Numbered from the stretch's first letter, positions 17,376 through 27,248 are shown. The stretch: DNA of 64,000 nt from Clostridium hydrogeniformans DSM 21757 (GCF_000686705.1 NZ_JMLJ01000006.1:186001-250000); one strand, 5' to 3'. A program made the numbers and translations. Notes: generated by a model not told the origin, from the sequence alone.

Positions 17376-17413
17376 AACCCTAAGTTTCTTTATCTATAAA
17401 TAAACTTAAGGTT
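17376..17413 (-). terminator. Probable terminator after the GcvPB-like gene
   Basis: 12-bp stem with one mismatch (AACCTTAAGTTT / AAACTTAGGGTT on the minus strand) and TTTTAATTTTA after it, about 240 bases past the GcvPB stop and just before the NAD-kinase-like start. Confidence 0.5.
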
Positions 17414-17653
17414 CTACTAGAAGCTTTATACTTCTACTATTTAGTGTTATTAAATATAAATAAAATATTATAAAGCTCCTAGCTAAGTTTTATTTTTTCT
17501 TATAAAGGTTTACTTTAAATCACTATTTTTAAACTCTTATTTTCTTAAATTGAGATAAAGATTATGAGAAATTCCTAATACCAAACTTTAAAAACCTATG
17601 TCTACTTACTTTTTATAAAATTCTAAAGCTGAACATATACTAAATGTTTAAAA

Positions 17654-19207
17654 CTATTTAGCTATATTTTTATAAACTCTCCAAGATGGACACCATTTTT
17701 TCTCATCATCTAGAACAGTGTAATCTATTTTGTGAACCACACTATTATGAGGAGCAGTTTTAACTATTTCAGGATTTTCATAACACTCTTTTGAAATATG
17801 CCTTAATACTTCAATATATTCATCTAAATCTTCTTTAGAAGTAGTTTCTGTTGGCTCCAAGGTAAATGGCGATGGAACAATATAAGGATGATGGCTAGTC
17901 CAGAAATGTAATCCAAAGTCGAACATCCTATTTTGGAACTCCTCAATGGTAACTCCAGTGTCTTCATATAACTTTTCAAAGCTATATCTAACCTGCTCTA
18001 TTCTTTGCTTTCCTTCTATATAAGGAGCACTAGCTCCCTTTATTTCTAATACCTTTTTAAATAAATAGTTATTATTTAAAACTGCAACCTTTCCAACTTC
18101 ATATAATCCTTCTCCACCTAAACTCATAATCCAAGAATATGCCTTAAGCACTACCTGTGGTACTCCATAGAATGATCTAACCTTTCCAATAGAATTTTCA
18201 AGGTTATAGTTTAAGAAATATTCCTCTCCATTGAAATCCACAATAGGTGCTGGCAAGAAGCTTTCTAATTCTTTAGTAACTCCTAAAGCCCCTGTTGCTG
18301 GTCCTCCACATCCATGAGGGGTAGAGAAAGTCTTATGAAGATTAAAGAAGCACATATGAAATCCTGCTTCCTTTGCCCTTGTTACTCCAAGAAGTCCATT
18401 GGCATTAGCTTGGTCATAACAACATAATCCTCCTACCTTATGAACTAAATCTGTGAATTCTTTTATCCTACTATTATAAACTCCTGTATCTTCTGGATTA
18501 GCTATTATAAATCCAGCTGTCCTCTCAGATACAGCTGCCTTAAAGGCTTCAAAGTCTGGATACCCCTCCTTGTCTGGATATATGGTTATTATTTTATATC
18601 CCTTTAATGCTGGTGCTGCTGCATCAGAAGGATGAGAAAACATAGTGGTTATTATTTCATCTTTATGAGTATTATTATTTTTTTCATGATATGCCCTAAC
18701 TATAGATGCCATAGCCATAATTGCTTGGCTTCCACTTCCTGGTTGAAAAGAAAATCTATCCATACCTGATATTTCTCTTAAAAAAGTATCTAACTTATAT
18801 GTTATTTCTAATATTCCTTGGGTTGTTGATGTATCTTGATAAGGATGAAGCTCAGTAATTTTGTTCATCTTCGCTAAAGTTTCATTTACCTTTGGGCTAT
18901 ATTTCATGGTGCAAGTTCCTTGACCTATCTCCACATTAAAATCTGCTCCTATAGTCTCTTGAGAAAGCCTTAAATAATGTCTTAAAACTATATGTTGAGA
19001 AACCTCTGGTAAATTAGGTTCTTCTCTTCTTCTCATAGATTCTGGGATTCTTGATAATCCTATCCCAACAGCCTCTTCTATTTCCTCCTCTACCTTTGGA
19101 GGAAGAACTCCTCTTTGCCCCTTCTTACTTAACTCAAATATTATAGGTTCATCCCACTTTGCTTGGTGGAACTTTCTAACCTTATGGTCTCTATTTATTT
19201 TTTTCAT
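17654..19207 (-). CDS. GcvPB-like PLP protein (divergent glycine dehydrogenase subunit 2)
   Basis: 517 residues, clearly of the glycine decarboxylase (P-protein) beta-subunit family. The PLP lysine is in FFNLHKTFSTPHG near residue 290, and GQGTCTMKYSPKVNE and ELHPYQD match family landmarks. Several active-site segments differ from the consensus I know: SAHGTNPAS is replaced by FSHPSDAAA, YYDGANLNA by CYDQANANG, and HGGGGPG by HGCGGPATG. No GcvT, GcvH or lipoamide dehydrogenase gene occurs in the window. So the fold is sure, but glycine as substrate is doubtful. AGGAGAA precedes the ATG. The partner subunit lies upstream. Confidence 0.8.
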   Translation of the reverse strand: MKKINRDHKVRKFHQAKWDEPIIFELSKKGQRGVLPPKVEEEIEEAVGIGLSRIPESMRRREEPNLPEVSQHIVLRHYLRLSQETIGADFNVEIGQGTCTMKYSPKVNETLAKMNKITELHPYQDTSTTQGILEITYKLDTFLREISGMDRFSFQPGSGSQAIMAMASIVRAYHEKNNNTHKDEIITTMFSHPSDAAAPALKGYKIITIYPDKEGYPDFEAFKAAVSERTAGFIIANPEDTGVYNSRIKEFTDLVHKVGGLCCYDQANANGLLGVTRAKEAGFHMCFFNLHKTFSTPHGCGGPATGALGVTKELESFLPAPIVDFNGEEYFLNYNLENSIGKVRSFYGVPQVVLKAYSWIMSLGGEGLYEVGKVAVLNNNYLFKKVLEIKGASAPYIEGKQRIEQVRYSFEKLYEDTGVTIEEFQNRMFDFGLHFWTSHHPYIVPSPFTLEPTETTSKEDLDEYIEVLRHISKECYENPEIVKTAPHNSVVHKIDYTVLDDEKKWCPSWRVYKNIAK

Positions 19208-19575
19208 ATAATATTTTCTCCTTTCCTTAAAGTTAAAAGGTAAATATCTATTCTATTAATTATTGATTCTTACATAATATATTTCTTAGGAAATAATAAT
19301 GGTATCCCCACCTTATAATCATAATATTCTGAAATTAGTTTCTAAATATAAATAATAACTTTTTACTTATTCTCTTATATATATTATTTTATAATCTTAT
19401 ATTTTTTAATAGATTATCATGATTACAACATATATAATTCTCTCTTCCCTAGTTATAACTAAATTTATATCTCTTTAAAAAACTTATTCTTCTAATATCC
19501 TAAGTTCTTAAGCTAAACTTATTTATAGTATTTATAGGTGAAAACTTAACTTATATTTTAAATCTCAGTACCCTA
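19208..19575. other. Gap between the two GcvP-like genes
   Basis: 368 AT-rich bases without an open frame or strong hairpin. Normal gcvPA and gcvPB genes usually abut, so this spacing is unusual. A promoter for gcvPB could lie here. Confidence 0.45.
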
Positions 19576-20973
19576 TTATGCTAATATTTCTTTTAAAGAA
19601 TCAACTAACCTATCTATATCCTCTTTAGAAGTAACCTCTGTAACACAGTAAAGCCCACATTGTCCAAGGTCTTCATAATCCTTAGATAAGTCCCTTCCTC
19701 CAAATATTCCTCTTTTTAATAAAGCCTTATTTATTTCCTCCACAGTCTTACCTGTTTCATTAAAGTCCACAACAAATTCCTTAAAGTAACATCCATGGAA
19801 TCTTGAACCCTTAACCTTAGATATTTTAGAAATTTCCTCCACAGCATATTGAGACTTTTGAAGGATAGTTTGTCCTATCTCTTTCATGCCCTTTGGTCCC
19901 ATAAGAGATAAGTAAACTGCTGCTGTTATTCCCCATATAGCTGCTTGAGTTCCTACGTATTCCTTTCCCCCTTCTCTTAAAGCAAAGGAGGTTCTTTCAT
20001 AGGCAACATCACCAAAACCATATTCTCCCTCTACCTCTGTTGGAGCTACTCCAAATATTCTTGATGGGAATTCATTAATTAGCCTTGGGTTGTTCATGGT
20101 AGCCATAAAGCCACATTGTCCTCCTCCATAGTTCATATGAACTCCTAAGGTTTGAGCGTCTCCACAAACTATATCTGCTCCATATCTAACTGGTGGTTCT
20201 AAAACTCCAAGGGTACTTGGATCTACATATACTAATGACAATACTCCAAATTTATGAGCCAAGTCTGAAACTTCCCTTCCCTTTTCTTCTAACACTCCAA
20301 AGAAAGTCGGATTTTCAAAATATACTGCTGCCACTTTATCTGAAAGCTTACTCTCTAAATCCTTTAGATCAATCTGTCCGTTCTTTAGGTTATATTCAAC
20401 CTCTATAAAGGATATTTGAGGACTACAATAATTCTTTATACCCAAAAACTTCTCTCTATCCATGGATTTTGGTACAATAACTTGAAATCTTTCTGTGGCT
20501 CTTGATGCCATTCTTATAGCTGTTGCAGCTGCTTGAGTAAAATCAAAGGTAGGTACATTTACAACTTCCATCTCTAGTAATTCACACATTAAACTTTGAA
20601 ATTCAAATAAAGCCTGGAACCTTCCATGATCCTCATAAGGCTCCCCACCATAAGCTGTTAAAAACTCTGCTCTTGAATTTATTTCATCACATATAGCAGG
20701 AACATAGTGATCATAACAACCTGCTCCTAAAAAGTTTAAGTACTCTCTGCAATCTATATTTTTATTTAATAATCCTTCCACATGTCTTTTTAACTGAAAC
20801 TCTGAGGTAATAGGCTTTGGTAATTTAAGGTTCTTAGTTAACTTTAGATTTTCTGGAATTTCTTCATGAAGCTCCTCTAAAGAATTCAACCCTATTTCCC
20901 TTAACATTTCTTCCTGAACCTCTAAAACAGAGTTAGGAATATATGGATGATTTTTAAGTCCCTTTATGGTCAT
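19576..20973 (-). CDS. GcvPA-like PLP protein (divergent glycine dehydrogenase subunit 1)
   Basis: 465 residues, homologous to the alpha subunit of two-part glycine decarboxylase. The landmark FLGAGCYDHYVPAICDEI near residue 85 is kept. The normally invariant TPYQPEISQG region reads GGEPYEDHGR here, and SMYDGATALAEA reads PTFDFTQAAATA, so the catalytic face is altered. The C-terminus (GGRDLSKDYEDLGQCGLYCVTEV) is family-like. It probably pairs with the GcvPB-like protein downstream. AGGAGGG lies before the ATG. The substrate is unknown; a related amino acid rather than glycine is one possibility (inference). Confidence 0.8.
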   Translation of the reverse strand: MTIKGLKNHPYIPNSVLEVQEEMLREIGLNSLEELHEEIPENLKLTKNLKLPKPITSEFQLKRHVEGLLNKNIDCREYLNFLGAGCYDHYVPAICDEINSRAEFLTAYGGEPYEDHGRFQALFEFQSLMCELLEMEVVNVPTFDFTQAAATAIRMASRATERFQVIVPKSMDREKFLGIKNYCSPQISFIEVEYNLKNGQIDLKDLESKLSDKVAAVYFENPTFFGVLEEKGREVSDLAHKFGVLSLVYVDPSTLGVLEPPVRYGADIVCGDAQTLGVHMNYGGGQCGFMATMNNPRLINEFPSRIFGVAPTEVEGEYGFGDVAYERTSFALREGGKEYVGTQAAIWGITAAVYLSLMGPKGMKEIGQTILQKSQYAVEEISKISKVKGSRFHGCYFKEFVVDFNETGKTVEEINKALLKRGIFGGRDLSKDYEDLGQCGLYCVTEVTSKEDIDRLVDSLKEILA

Positions 20974-21119
20974 TTATCTTCCCTCCTAATTTATTTTACT
21001 AATAGACTATGCAGTTCTAATAATTTATTTTCTTAATAATAATTAGATATATTGTAAAATCTAGAACCAATTTAGCCATAGCTCCTGCTTAAGGAAACCT
21101 TTTCTAAACACTTTTACTT

Positions 21120-21902
21120 TTAAGCTATTCCTCCTCCATCGACAACTAGTGCTGCTCCTGTAATCCATTCTGAAAGTCCACTTGCAAAGAATAAAACAGA
21201 ATTAGCAATATCCTCTGGAGTTCCTAACCTTTCAAGAGGTCTTCCTTTAGCTGAATCCTTTAAAAATGCTTCCTCATTAAATCCTAATTGACGTCCCTCA
21301 TCCCTTAGTAATGGTGTATCTGTATCTCCTGGATTCACTGAATTTACCCTTATATTGTCCTTTCCATGGTCTATAGCCATTGCCCTTGTAAGGTTTACTA
21401 TTCCTCCCTTAGCTGCACAATAGGCTGCTGCATCATCTCCACCTTTTAATCCCCAGCCAGAACCAGTGTTTATAATACTTCCTCCACCACCTTCAGCCAT
21501 TATAGGGATTATATACTTAGACATTAAATAGGCTCCCTTTAATGTTACATCTACAACTATATCCCATTCTTTTTCTTCTAAATCCACAACACTCTTACGT
21601 CTTGCAACTCCTGCATTATTAAAGAGTATATCTATTCTTCCAAAGTCTTTTTGTACATTTTCAGCTAAGTCCTTACACTCTAAATTACTTGTAACATCAC
21701 ATTTATAAAATTTAACTTCTAATCCTTCTTTATTTAGTTCTTCTTCTAATCTCTTTCCCTCTTTTTCATTTACATCCACCATAGCTACCTTTGCTCCAAA
21801 GTCTCCAAGCTTTTTAACTGTAGCAAGTCCTATTCCTGATGCTCCTCCAGTTATAACTGCCACCTTTCCATCTAAGGATAGAAAATCTTTTCTATTTGCC
21901 AT
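21120..21902 (-). CDS. Short-chain dehydrogenase/reductase
   Basis: 260 residues, classical SDR. Cofactor motif TGGASGIG at 18-25, NNAG in the middle, and catalytic Tyr-x3-Lys in AAYCAAKGG with a serine in the preceding NTGSGWG. An acidic residue after the second strand (MVDVNEKE) points to NAD rather than NADP. The C-terminal GAALVVDGG is typical. It is 146 bases upstream of the GcvPA-like gene on the same strand, so the two may be co-transcribed and act on the same pathway. Substrate unknown. Confidence 0.9.
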   Translation of the reverse strand: MANRKDFLSLDGKVAVITGGASGIGLATVKKLGDFGAKVAMVDVNEKEGKRLEEELNKEGLEVKFYKCDVTSNLECKDLAENVQKDFGRIDILFNNAGVARRKSVVDLEEKEWDIVVDVTLKGAYLMSKYIIPIMAEGGGGSIINTGSGWGLKGGDDAAAYCAAKGGIVNLTRAMAIDHGKDNIRVNSVNPGDTDTPLLRDEGRQLGFNEEAFLKDSAKGRPLERLGTPEDIANSVLFFASGLSEWITGAALVVDGGGIA

Positions 21903-22220
21903 AAATATCCCTCCAAATATATAAATTTATCCCTCTAACTTATTTTTAACCTTTTACTATAAATACTTAATTCTCTTATTTTCTTTAAGATATAAATAAT
22001 GTAATATGTTGTGTAAAGGCTTTTACTCTATCTCCCCTATAGTTATATAAATATTAAGAATCACCTTATTTTATACCTTTACTCTTTTAGCTGATAGCTA
22101 TTTTACATACTCTATACACTTATTAATTATTAAATACTCCCCCCTTTAAGATTAAAATATGTCCCTTACTTTATAACCATTAATTTTTCTTAAGTAAAAA
22201 AATTTATTTATATTTAAACA
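21903..22220. other. Intergenic region
   Basis: No gene seen; AT-rich. It should contain the SDR promoter on the minus strand. Confidence 0.4.
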
Positions 22221-22260
22221 AAAAGAAGCTATTCCATTTACCTATGTAATAGCTTCTTTT
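22221..22260 (-). terminator. Terminator of the AhpD-like gene
   Basis: 13-bp perfect stem AAAAGAAGCTATT / AATAGCTTCTTTT with TTTGTTTAAA following on the minus strand. Confidence 0.8.
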
Positions 22261-22289
22261 GTTTATATTAGCTTATTAACTAAAACTAA

Positions 22290-22673
22290 TTAACCAACTT
22301 CTTCTTCAGTGTTACCTTTTTTATGAAAATCTTTTTCGAATTCATCTAAACAATCTTTAACAGTTGTTACACCATAAGCCATAGAAGGGCCGCCCCCAAA
22401 GGCTACTGCCACCATAGCTGCTTCTAATATCTCTTCTCTAGTAGCACCTGCACTTAAGGCATTATGTACATGTACAGCTATGCAATATTCACAGCGTGAA
22501 AATAATCCTATGGAAACACTAATAAGTTCTTTAGTCTTTAAATCTAAATAGCTTGGCTCATAGGTAGTGTTTATAAGAGACATAAAGCTCTTAGCTTCCT
22601 TTGGCATTTCCTTTGAAAATTCTTTGAATCCCTTATTAAACCCATTTAATAATTCTCTTGGACTTTTTCCCAT
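22290..22673 (-). CDS. Carboxymuconolactone decarboxylase / AhpD-like protein
   Basis: 127 residues, all-alpha AhpD-like fold. The redox motif CEYCIAVHVHNALSAGAT near residue 57 holds the CxxC pair and following histidine used by alkylhydroperoxidase D-type thiol enzymes. True carboxymuconolactone decarboxylases lack such a pair, so a disulfide-redox role is more likely. AGGAGGAA lies before the ATG. It has its own terminator and is head-to-head with the GltS gene across a 480-base region. Family firm, function open. Confidence 0.88.
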   Translation of the reverse strand: MGKSPRELLNGFNKGFKEFSKEMPKEAKSFMSLINTTYEPSYLDLKTKELISVSIGLFSRCEYCIAVHVHNALSAGATREEILEAAMVAVAFGGGPSMAYGVTTVKDCLDEFEKDFHKKGNTEEEVG

Positions 22674-23154
22674 TATAAATTCCTCCTAATTATATATAGT
22701 CTACATCCCCTTGAAAATGTTTACTTATTTAATTACAAAGTATCATATAGAAATATTTAAAACAATAAATCTCACTCATTATTTGTAAATCAAATCCAAT
22801 TGTTAAATACTATTACATTTTGCAATATATACCTCTATTTTAACCTTATTTTAAAAGTTTTTCAACCAATCCTGTAATATTCTGAATTTTAATAATATTT
22901 TTATTTTAACTGTTTTATCCTTGAAAATATTAGTTAATATTCTACTTTTTAAAATTCCCAGTATTAAAACCTTGTATTTTTGTGACGAATATCATAAAAT
23001 GCTTATATAATAATTATATTATTTTTCTTCATAAAATTTATTTTAAGTAATCAATAATATATTTGAATTTTTCTATTTTTGCATATTTTTTTTTAAATAA
23101 TTCATTATTGCCTATTTAGAAATTGTTATACACAAATAAAAAGGGGGGTTTTTT
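22674..23154. promoter_or_regulatory. Divergent promoter region between AhpD-like gene and gltS
   Basis: 480 bases, very AT-rich, no open frame. Both flanking genes start outward. I could not fix promoter boxes with confidence. The gltS ribosome site is an unusual G6 run (AAGGGGGG) six bases before the ATG. Confidence 0.45.
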
Positions 23155-24339
23155 ATGACTTTAAAACTTAATATGATACAAACTACAGCACTAGCTATTT
23201 TATTCTATTACATAGGAACCTTTATAAAATCTAAGGTCTCTATTCTTGAAAAGTTTTGTATTCCTGCTCCAGTGGTAGGTGGATTACTTTTTGCTTTATT
23301 AAATTTATTTTTCACAGAAAGTGGTATTATATCTATAACCTTAGATTCTACCCTTCAAACACCCTTTATGTTAGCCTTTTTCACAACCATTGGACTTGGG
23401 GCTAGCTTTAAACTTATAAAAAAAGGAGGACTTCAGGTAGGATTATTCTTTGCCTCTGCCCTTCTATTAGTTATATGTCAGGATATACTTGGGGTATTTT
23501 TGTCTAAAATACTAGGGGTAAATCCTTTGCTTGGTCTTATTTCAGGTTCTGTAACCATGACTGGCGGACACGGAACTGGAGCCACCTTTGGAGCCTTATT
23601 TGAAAGCAATCACGGTTTCCAAGGAGCATCAGCTACAGCCATGGCAGCTGCTACCTTTGGACTTATCTTTGGTAGCCTTATAGGAGGACCAATAGCTAAA
23701 TCTTTAATAAGTAGAAATAATTTAAAAAGTAATGCTGATTCTTTTACTGTAGCTAATGAGGAGAACTTAGAACCAGTAAATTCTACTAGCCTTTTTAATA
23801 CATTTTCGGTTATTTTTATATCCATGGGTCTTGGTTCTATCCTTGAAATATTCTTTAATAGCATAGGTATAATTCTACCTTCATATATAGATTCAATGAT
23901 TATAGCAGCAATAATCTTAAATCTAGGAGAGCAAACAAACAAGTGGAAAATAAACTCAAAATGCGTTGATATAATTGGAAATACTAGTCTTAATGTATTC
24001 TTATCCATGGCTCTTATAAATCTTAGATTATGGGAACTAAAGAGTACTGCTGGTCCTCTCCTGATTTTATTAATAGGGCAAACTATACTAATGGCTATAT
24101 TCGCTTATTTTATAACCTTTAGATTACTTGGAAAAGACTATGATGCGGCTGTCATGAGCGCTGGACATTGTGGCTTTGGAATGGGTGCAACACCAAATGG
24201 AATGGCTAATATGGAGGCTATAACATCTAAATATGGAGCTTCTCCAAAGGCCTTCTTTATCCTTCCTGTTGTAGGAGCATTTTTAATAGACTTTTCAAAT
24301 TCTTTAGTTATAACTCTATTTGTTAACTTGTTTGGATAA
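23155..24339 (+). CDS. gltS: Sodium/glutamate symporter, GltS family
   Basis: 394 residues with about ten hydrophobic segments, an inner-membrane Na+-driven glutamate importer. Family landmarks are the two inverted-repeat reentrant loops: GSVTMTGGHGTGATFG near residue 137 and SAGHCGFGMGATPNGMANM near residue 333. The polar linker in the middle (about residues 180-205) separates the two halves. It is the only plus-strand gene for many kilobases and is flanked by GcvP-like and acetamidase genes, so amino-acid supply is a fair theme. Confidence 0.95.
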   Translation: MTLKLNMIQTTALAILFYYIGTFIKSKVSILEKFCIPAPVVGGLLFALLNLFFTESGIISITLDSTLQTPFMLAFFTTIGLGASFKLIKKGGLQVGLFFASALLLVICQDILGVFLSKILGVNPLLGLISGSVTMTGGHGTGATFGALFESNHGFQGASATAMAAATFGLIFGSLIGGPIAKSLISRNNLKSNADSFTVANEENLEPVNSTSLFNTFSVIFISMGLGSILEIFFNSIGIILPSYIDSMIIAAIILNLGEQTNKWKINSKCVDIIGNTSLNVFLSMALINLRLWELKSTAGPLLILLIGQTILMAIFAYFITFRLLGKDYDAAVMSAGHCGFGMGATPNGMANMEAITSKYGASPKAFFILPVVGAFLIDFSNSLVITLFVNLFG

Positions 24340-24450
24340 CAATCACTTAATATAGGTGCTTATTATAGAACTTATATAAAAATGATATATTTCTAAAAAT
24401 TTATCATCCCATATAAAAACACTTTATTTTCACTAAATAAATATAAAATG

Positions 24451-24494
24451 AAAACCTAGAGAATTAATGTTCTAATATTAATTCTCTAGGTTTT
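24451..24494. terminator. Bidirectional terminator between gltS and the acetamidase-family gene
   Basis: An 18-bp perfect stem (AAAACCTAGAGAATTAAT) flanked by a T8 tail on the plus strand; A-rich flank also gives the minus-strand transcript a short T-run. Confidence 0.85.
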
Positions 24495-24504
24495 TTTTAT
24501 TAAC

Positions 24505-25398
24505 TTAAAACTCTATATCATAACTTTTAAAGATACTTAATGGAACAAATAATCTTACAGTCTTAAGAGGATCTACAACTTGGCATATTTCTAAATCTCC
24601 ACATATACTTAAAAGCATTACAGTTTCCTCAAAACTTATGTTAGTCTTCTCCATTAAAATATTAGCCATATTATAACTAGCTATTTCTATAGCTTCATCT
24701 AAAGTCTCTCCTGAAGCTACAGTGTAATATCCTTTATCATCTTTAATCATAGGGCTACTTAGCTTTATGTCTTCTTTTATAACCTCTATTTTGAGGGTAA
24801 CTTCTCCCTTAACTTCAACTCCTGATCCACCTATCTCTCCATCTCCCATAGCGGCGTGTAAGTCTCCAAGAGCTATATATCCACCTTTTTTAAACACAGG
24901 AAGATATACAGTTGATCCTTTTTTTATTTTTTTATTGTCCATATTCCCACCATGTTCTCTTGGTGTACCAGAATTAATTTTATCTTCTTTTGGATATACC
25001 CCTATAACACCTATCATAGGTTCTAATGGTATGGAAATTTTATCATTAAAAATCACTTTATTATCTTCTATTTTAACTGTTTTTGTGGTGGTTCCTTTTA
25101 AACTATCTCCAAATACCCCTAATTTTTCTCCTGCTAGTATAAACCCTTCTCCATTTACATTTATGTCTAATATAGTTATCTTAAGTACATCGCCTTCTTC
25201 AGCTTCTTCTACATATATGGGTCCTGTAGCTGGATTTATATTATTCCAATTTATATTTTCTATTTCTTTTTTATCCTCTAATTGATTGGAAAAGCAATCC
25301 TTAGTTTCCATAGTTATTACTTGTCCTGATTTACAGTGCAAAGCAACCTTAACCTCTTCACCAAAGAAATAAATACATTTATCGCTAGATGCTCTCAT
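24505..25398 (-). CDS. Acetamidase/formamidase family protein
   Basis: 297 residues, FmdA/AmdA family, metal-containing amidases that release ammonia from short amides. Family segments: NPATGPIYVEEAEEGDVLKI near residue 54, a PREHGGNMDNKKI region near 150, and ALGDLHAAMGDGEIGGSG near 178, the most conserved part. The clostridial members are single-domain like this. The ATG has a GGGGAGG-type site. It shares a terminator with gltS. Actual amide substrate unknown. Confidence 0.92.
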   Translation of the reverse strand: MRASSDKCIYFFGEEVKVALHCKSGQVITMETKDCFSNQLEDKKEIENINWNNINPATGPIYVEEAEEGDVLKITILDINVNGEGFILAGEKLGVFGDSLKGTTTKTVKIEDNKVIFNDKISIPLEPMIGVIGVYPKEDKINSGTPREHGGNMDNKKIKKGSTVYLPVFKKGGYIALGDLHAAMGDGEIGGSGVEVKGEVTLKIEVIKEDIKLSSPMIKDDKGYYTVASGETLDEAIEIASYNMANILMEKTNISFEETVMLLSICGDLEICQVVDPLKTVRLFVPLSIFKSYDIEF

Positions 25399-25590
25399 TA
25401 CTACCCCTCCCCTATAAGTTTGTGTATATTCATATATAAAGTTTAAAACCTAATATCTTATTATTTAAACTTATAAAACAATAATTGTTATCCTAAGCTT
25501 TAAGTAAATAAAAAAATTAAGTTTTACTTTACTCAATTATACTATTTTAAAATATAGAATAGTATAAATTTTCTATAAAACTTATAGATA
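25399..25590. other. Intergenic region
   Basis: AT-rich, no gene seen. Confidence 0.35.
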
Positions 25591-25622
25591 ATAACCCCTC
25601 TTTCAGAATATAGAGGAGTTAT
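25591..25622 (-). terminator. Terminator of the DUF1540 gene
   Basis: 10-bp stem with one mismatch (ATAACTCCTC / GAGGGGTTAT on the minus strand), about 60 bases past the stop codon. Confidence 0.6.
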
Positions 25623-25680
25623 TATACATCTAAGTTATTTTATACTTATACATACTGTACATTAAAGAAAACAATTATTA

Positions 25681-26040
25681 TTATTCAACAAAGGTCTCAC
25701 AATATGGACTTTCTGCCGCAATTAATATATCAGTATTTATTAAAAGATTTTTAGCACTACATCCCCTTTTCCCATTATTATATACACACTTTACTGCATC
25801 ACAAACAATGCCTGGGGATATCTCTACAGAATTCATATTAAGACCTTGGGCTATAGCTCCACCTAAATTTACATTTGTTATATTCTTTAATGCCTTAGTT
25901 GTAATCTTCTCCCCATAGGTTCCACACTCAGTATCCGCGCTTTCATCTGCTAGTATACCATTTATATGTATAACCCTTGCTGTACAGAAGCCTCCCATAT
26001 TATTTACACAATTAACTGCATTACAGGTTAATTTATTCAT
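25681..26040 (-). CDS. Protein with two DUF1540 cysteine repeats
   Basis: 119 residues with two copies of the DUF1540 cysteine motif: CNAVNCVNNMGGFC near residues 5-18, closing CGTYGE near 39-44, and CDAVKCVYNNGKRGC near residues 80-94, closing CETF at the C-terminus. Each repeat has four cysteines and probably binds a metal. Such proteins are common in clostridia, often linked to sporulation or stress, but their role is not known. A good AAGGTGG site lies before the ATG. Confidence 0.85.
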   Translation of the reverse strand: MNKLTCNAVNCVNNMGGFCTARVIHINGILADESADTECGTYGEKITTKALKNITNVNLGGAIAQGLNMNSVEISPGIVCDAVKCVYNNGKRGCSAKNLLINTDILIAAESPYCETFVE

Positions 26041-26106
26041 AAGCTACCACCTTTTTTCTTATATTATCTTAATATTTTCCCCTGGTTCCTATTCAATATA
26101 CAAATT

Positions 26107-27024
26107 TTATTTGTCTTCCGAAAACTTTAAGCTAATCACTTCTCTTTCTTTCCCTATAAAACTATTTTCAAATATATTCTTAGCATTTTCTATAAAACCT
26201 TCTGGATTAATTATAGAGGGTGAAAAATGTGTAAGAACTAATTTTTCCACTTCTCCCTCCTTAGCTAATGTAGCTGCCTCTTCAAAGGTCATATGATAAT
26301 TTTTTAATGCCTTATCCAATTTATCAACACTCTCATAAGTTCCCTCACAAAAGAAAACATCACTATCCTTAATAAAATCCTTTATTTTTTCTATAGGCCT
26401 AGTGTCAGTTACATAGGAAAATTTAATTCCCCCTCTTTCTGGCCCTAATACTAAATTTGAATCAACAATTCTATCAACTATATTTACTTTATCCCCCTTC
26501 TGAAGTAATCCCCACATTTCTTTAGGTATATTAAGCTCCTCTGCCTTTTCCCTTATAAACTCTCTTCTTCTAGCTATAAAAAAGTTATAAGCCATACATG
26601 GAGAGGAATGTTCTACATATATTGCCTCTATATTAATATCCATAAATCTATATGAAAAATCCTGATTTTCTTTAACCTCTATAACCTCTATTGGGTAAGG
26701 TAAATAAGGAATAAGTATTTTAAATGCCTCCATAACCTTAGTTATCCCCTCTGGTCCTATTATTGTGACCTTGTCTTTTCTCTCGCTATTTCCAAGGGTT
26801 GCTAAAAGCCCTACTAGTCCATTTATATGATCTCCATGGGTATGGGTTATTAATATTAAATCTAGGGTCTTAAATCCTCTTGAGAACTCTCTCATGGACA
26901 CTTGAGTGCCTTCTCCACAATCTAATAATATCTTTCTGCCTTTATAATTTATAAGTAGAGACGATAAATACCTACCCGGCATAGGCATTCCTCCACCTAT
27001 TCCTAAAAGTGCTAACTCTATCAT
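26107..27024 (-). CDS. rnz: Ribonuclease Z
   Basis: Endonuclease that trims the 3' trailer of tRNA precursors. 305 residues, metallo-beta-lactamase fold. The zinc ligand motif HTHGDH is near residue 61, a further histidine in YVEHSSP, aspartate in SYVTDTRP and a last histidine in LTHFSP. The flexible arm typical of short-form RNase Z is around residues 145-185. AGGAGAA precedes the ATG. Monocistronic as far as can be seen. Confidence 0.94.
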   Translation of the reverse strand: MIELALLGIGGGMPMPGRYLSSLLINYKGRKILLDCGEGTQVSMREFSRGFKTLDLILITHTHGDHINGLVGLLATLGNSERKDKVTIIGPEGITKVMEAFKILIPYLPYPIEVIEVKENQDFSYRFMDINIEAIYVEHSSPCMAYNFFIARRREFIREKAEELNIPKEMWGLLQKGDKVNIVDRIVDSNLVLGPERGGIKFSYVTDTRPIEKIKDFIKDSDVFFCEGTYESVDKLDKALKNYHMTFEEAATLAKEGEVEKLVLTHFSPSIINPEGFIENAKNIFENSFIGKEREVISLKFSEDK

Positions 27025-27248
27025 TTAAATTCTCCTCTTTTATAATTTTTACTTAATTCCCTAATAACTAAGAACTTAAACCATTGATTGCGTTAAATAA
27101 TCAAAACCTATGACTTATTGAAGTAAAACTTATAAATAGTTTATCCTAAAGTTTTAAGTTCTAGTGCATACTTTTAGGTGAGAATATTACAACAGTAACT
27201 TCTATAATTTATAAACACTATAAAATTATTTCTTATACTATAATTAAA

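Noticed and set aside
16167-20973. Complete glycine cleavage system
   Set aside because: No GcvT, GcvH or lipoamide dehydrogenase in the window, and key segments of the P-proteins are changed.
20974-21119. Glycine riboswitch before the GcvPA-like gene
   Set aside because: No conserved glycine-aptamer segments seen; the gap is only 146 AT-rich bases.
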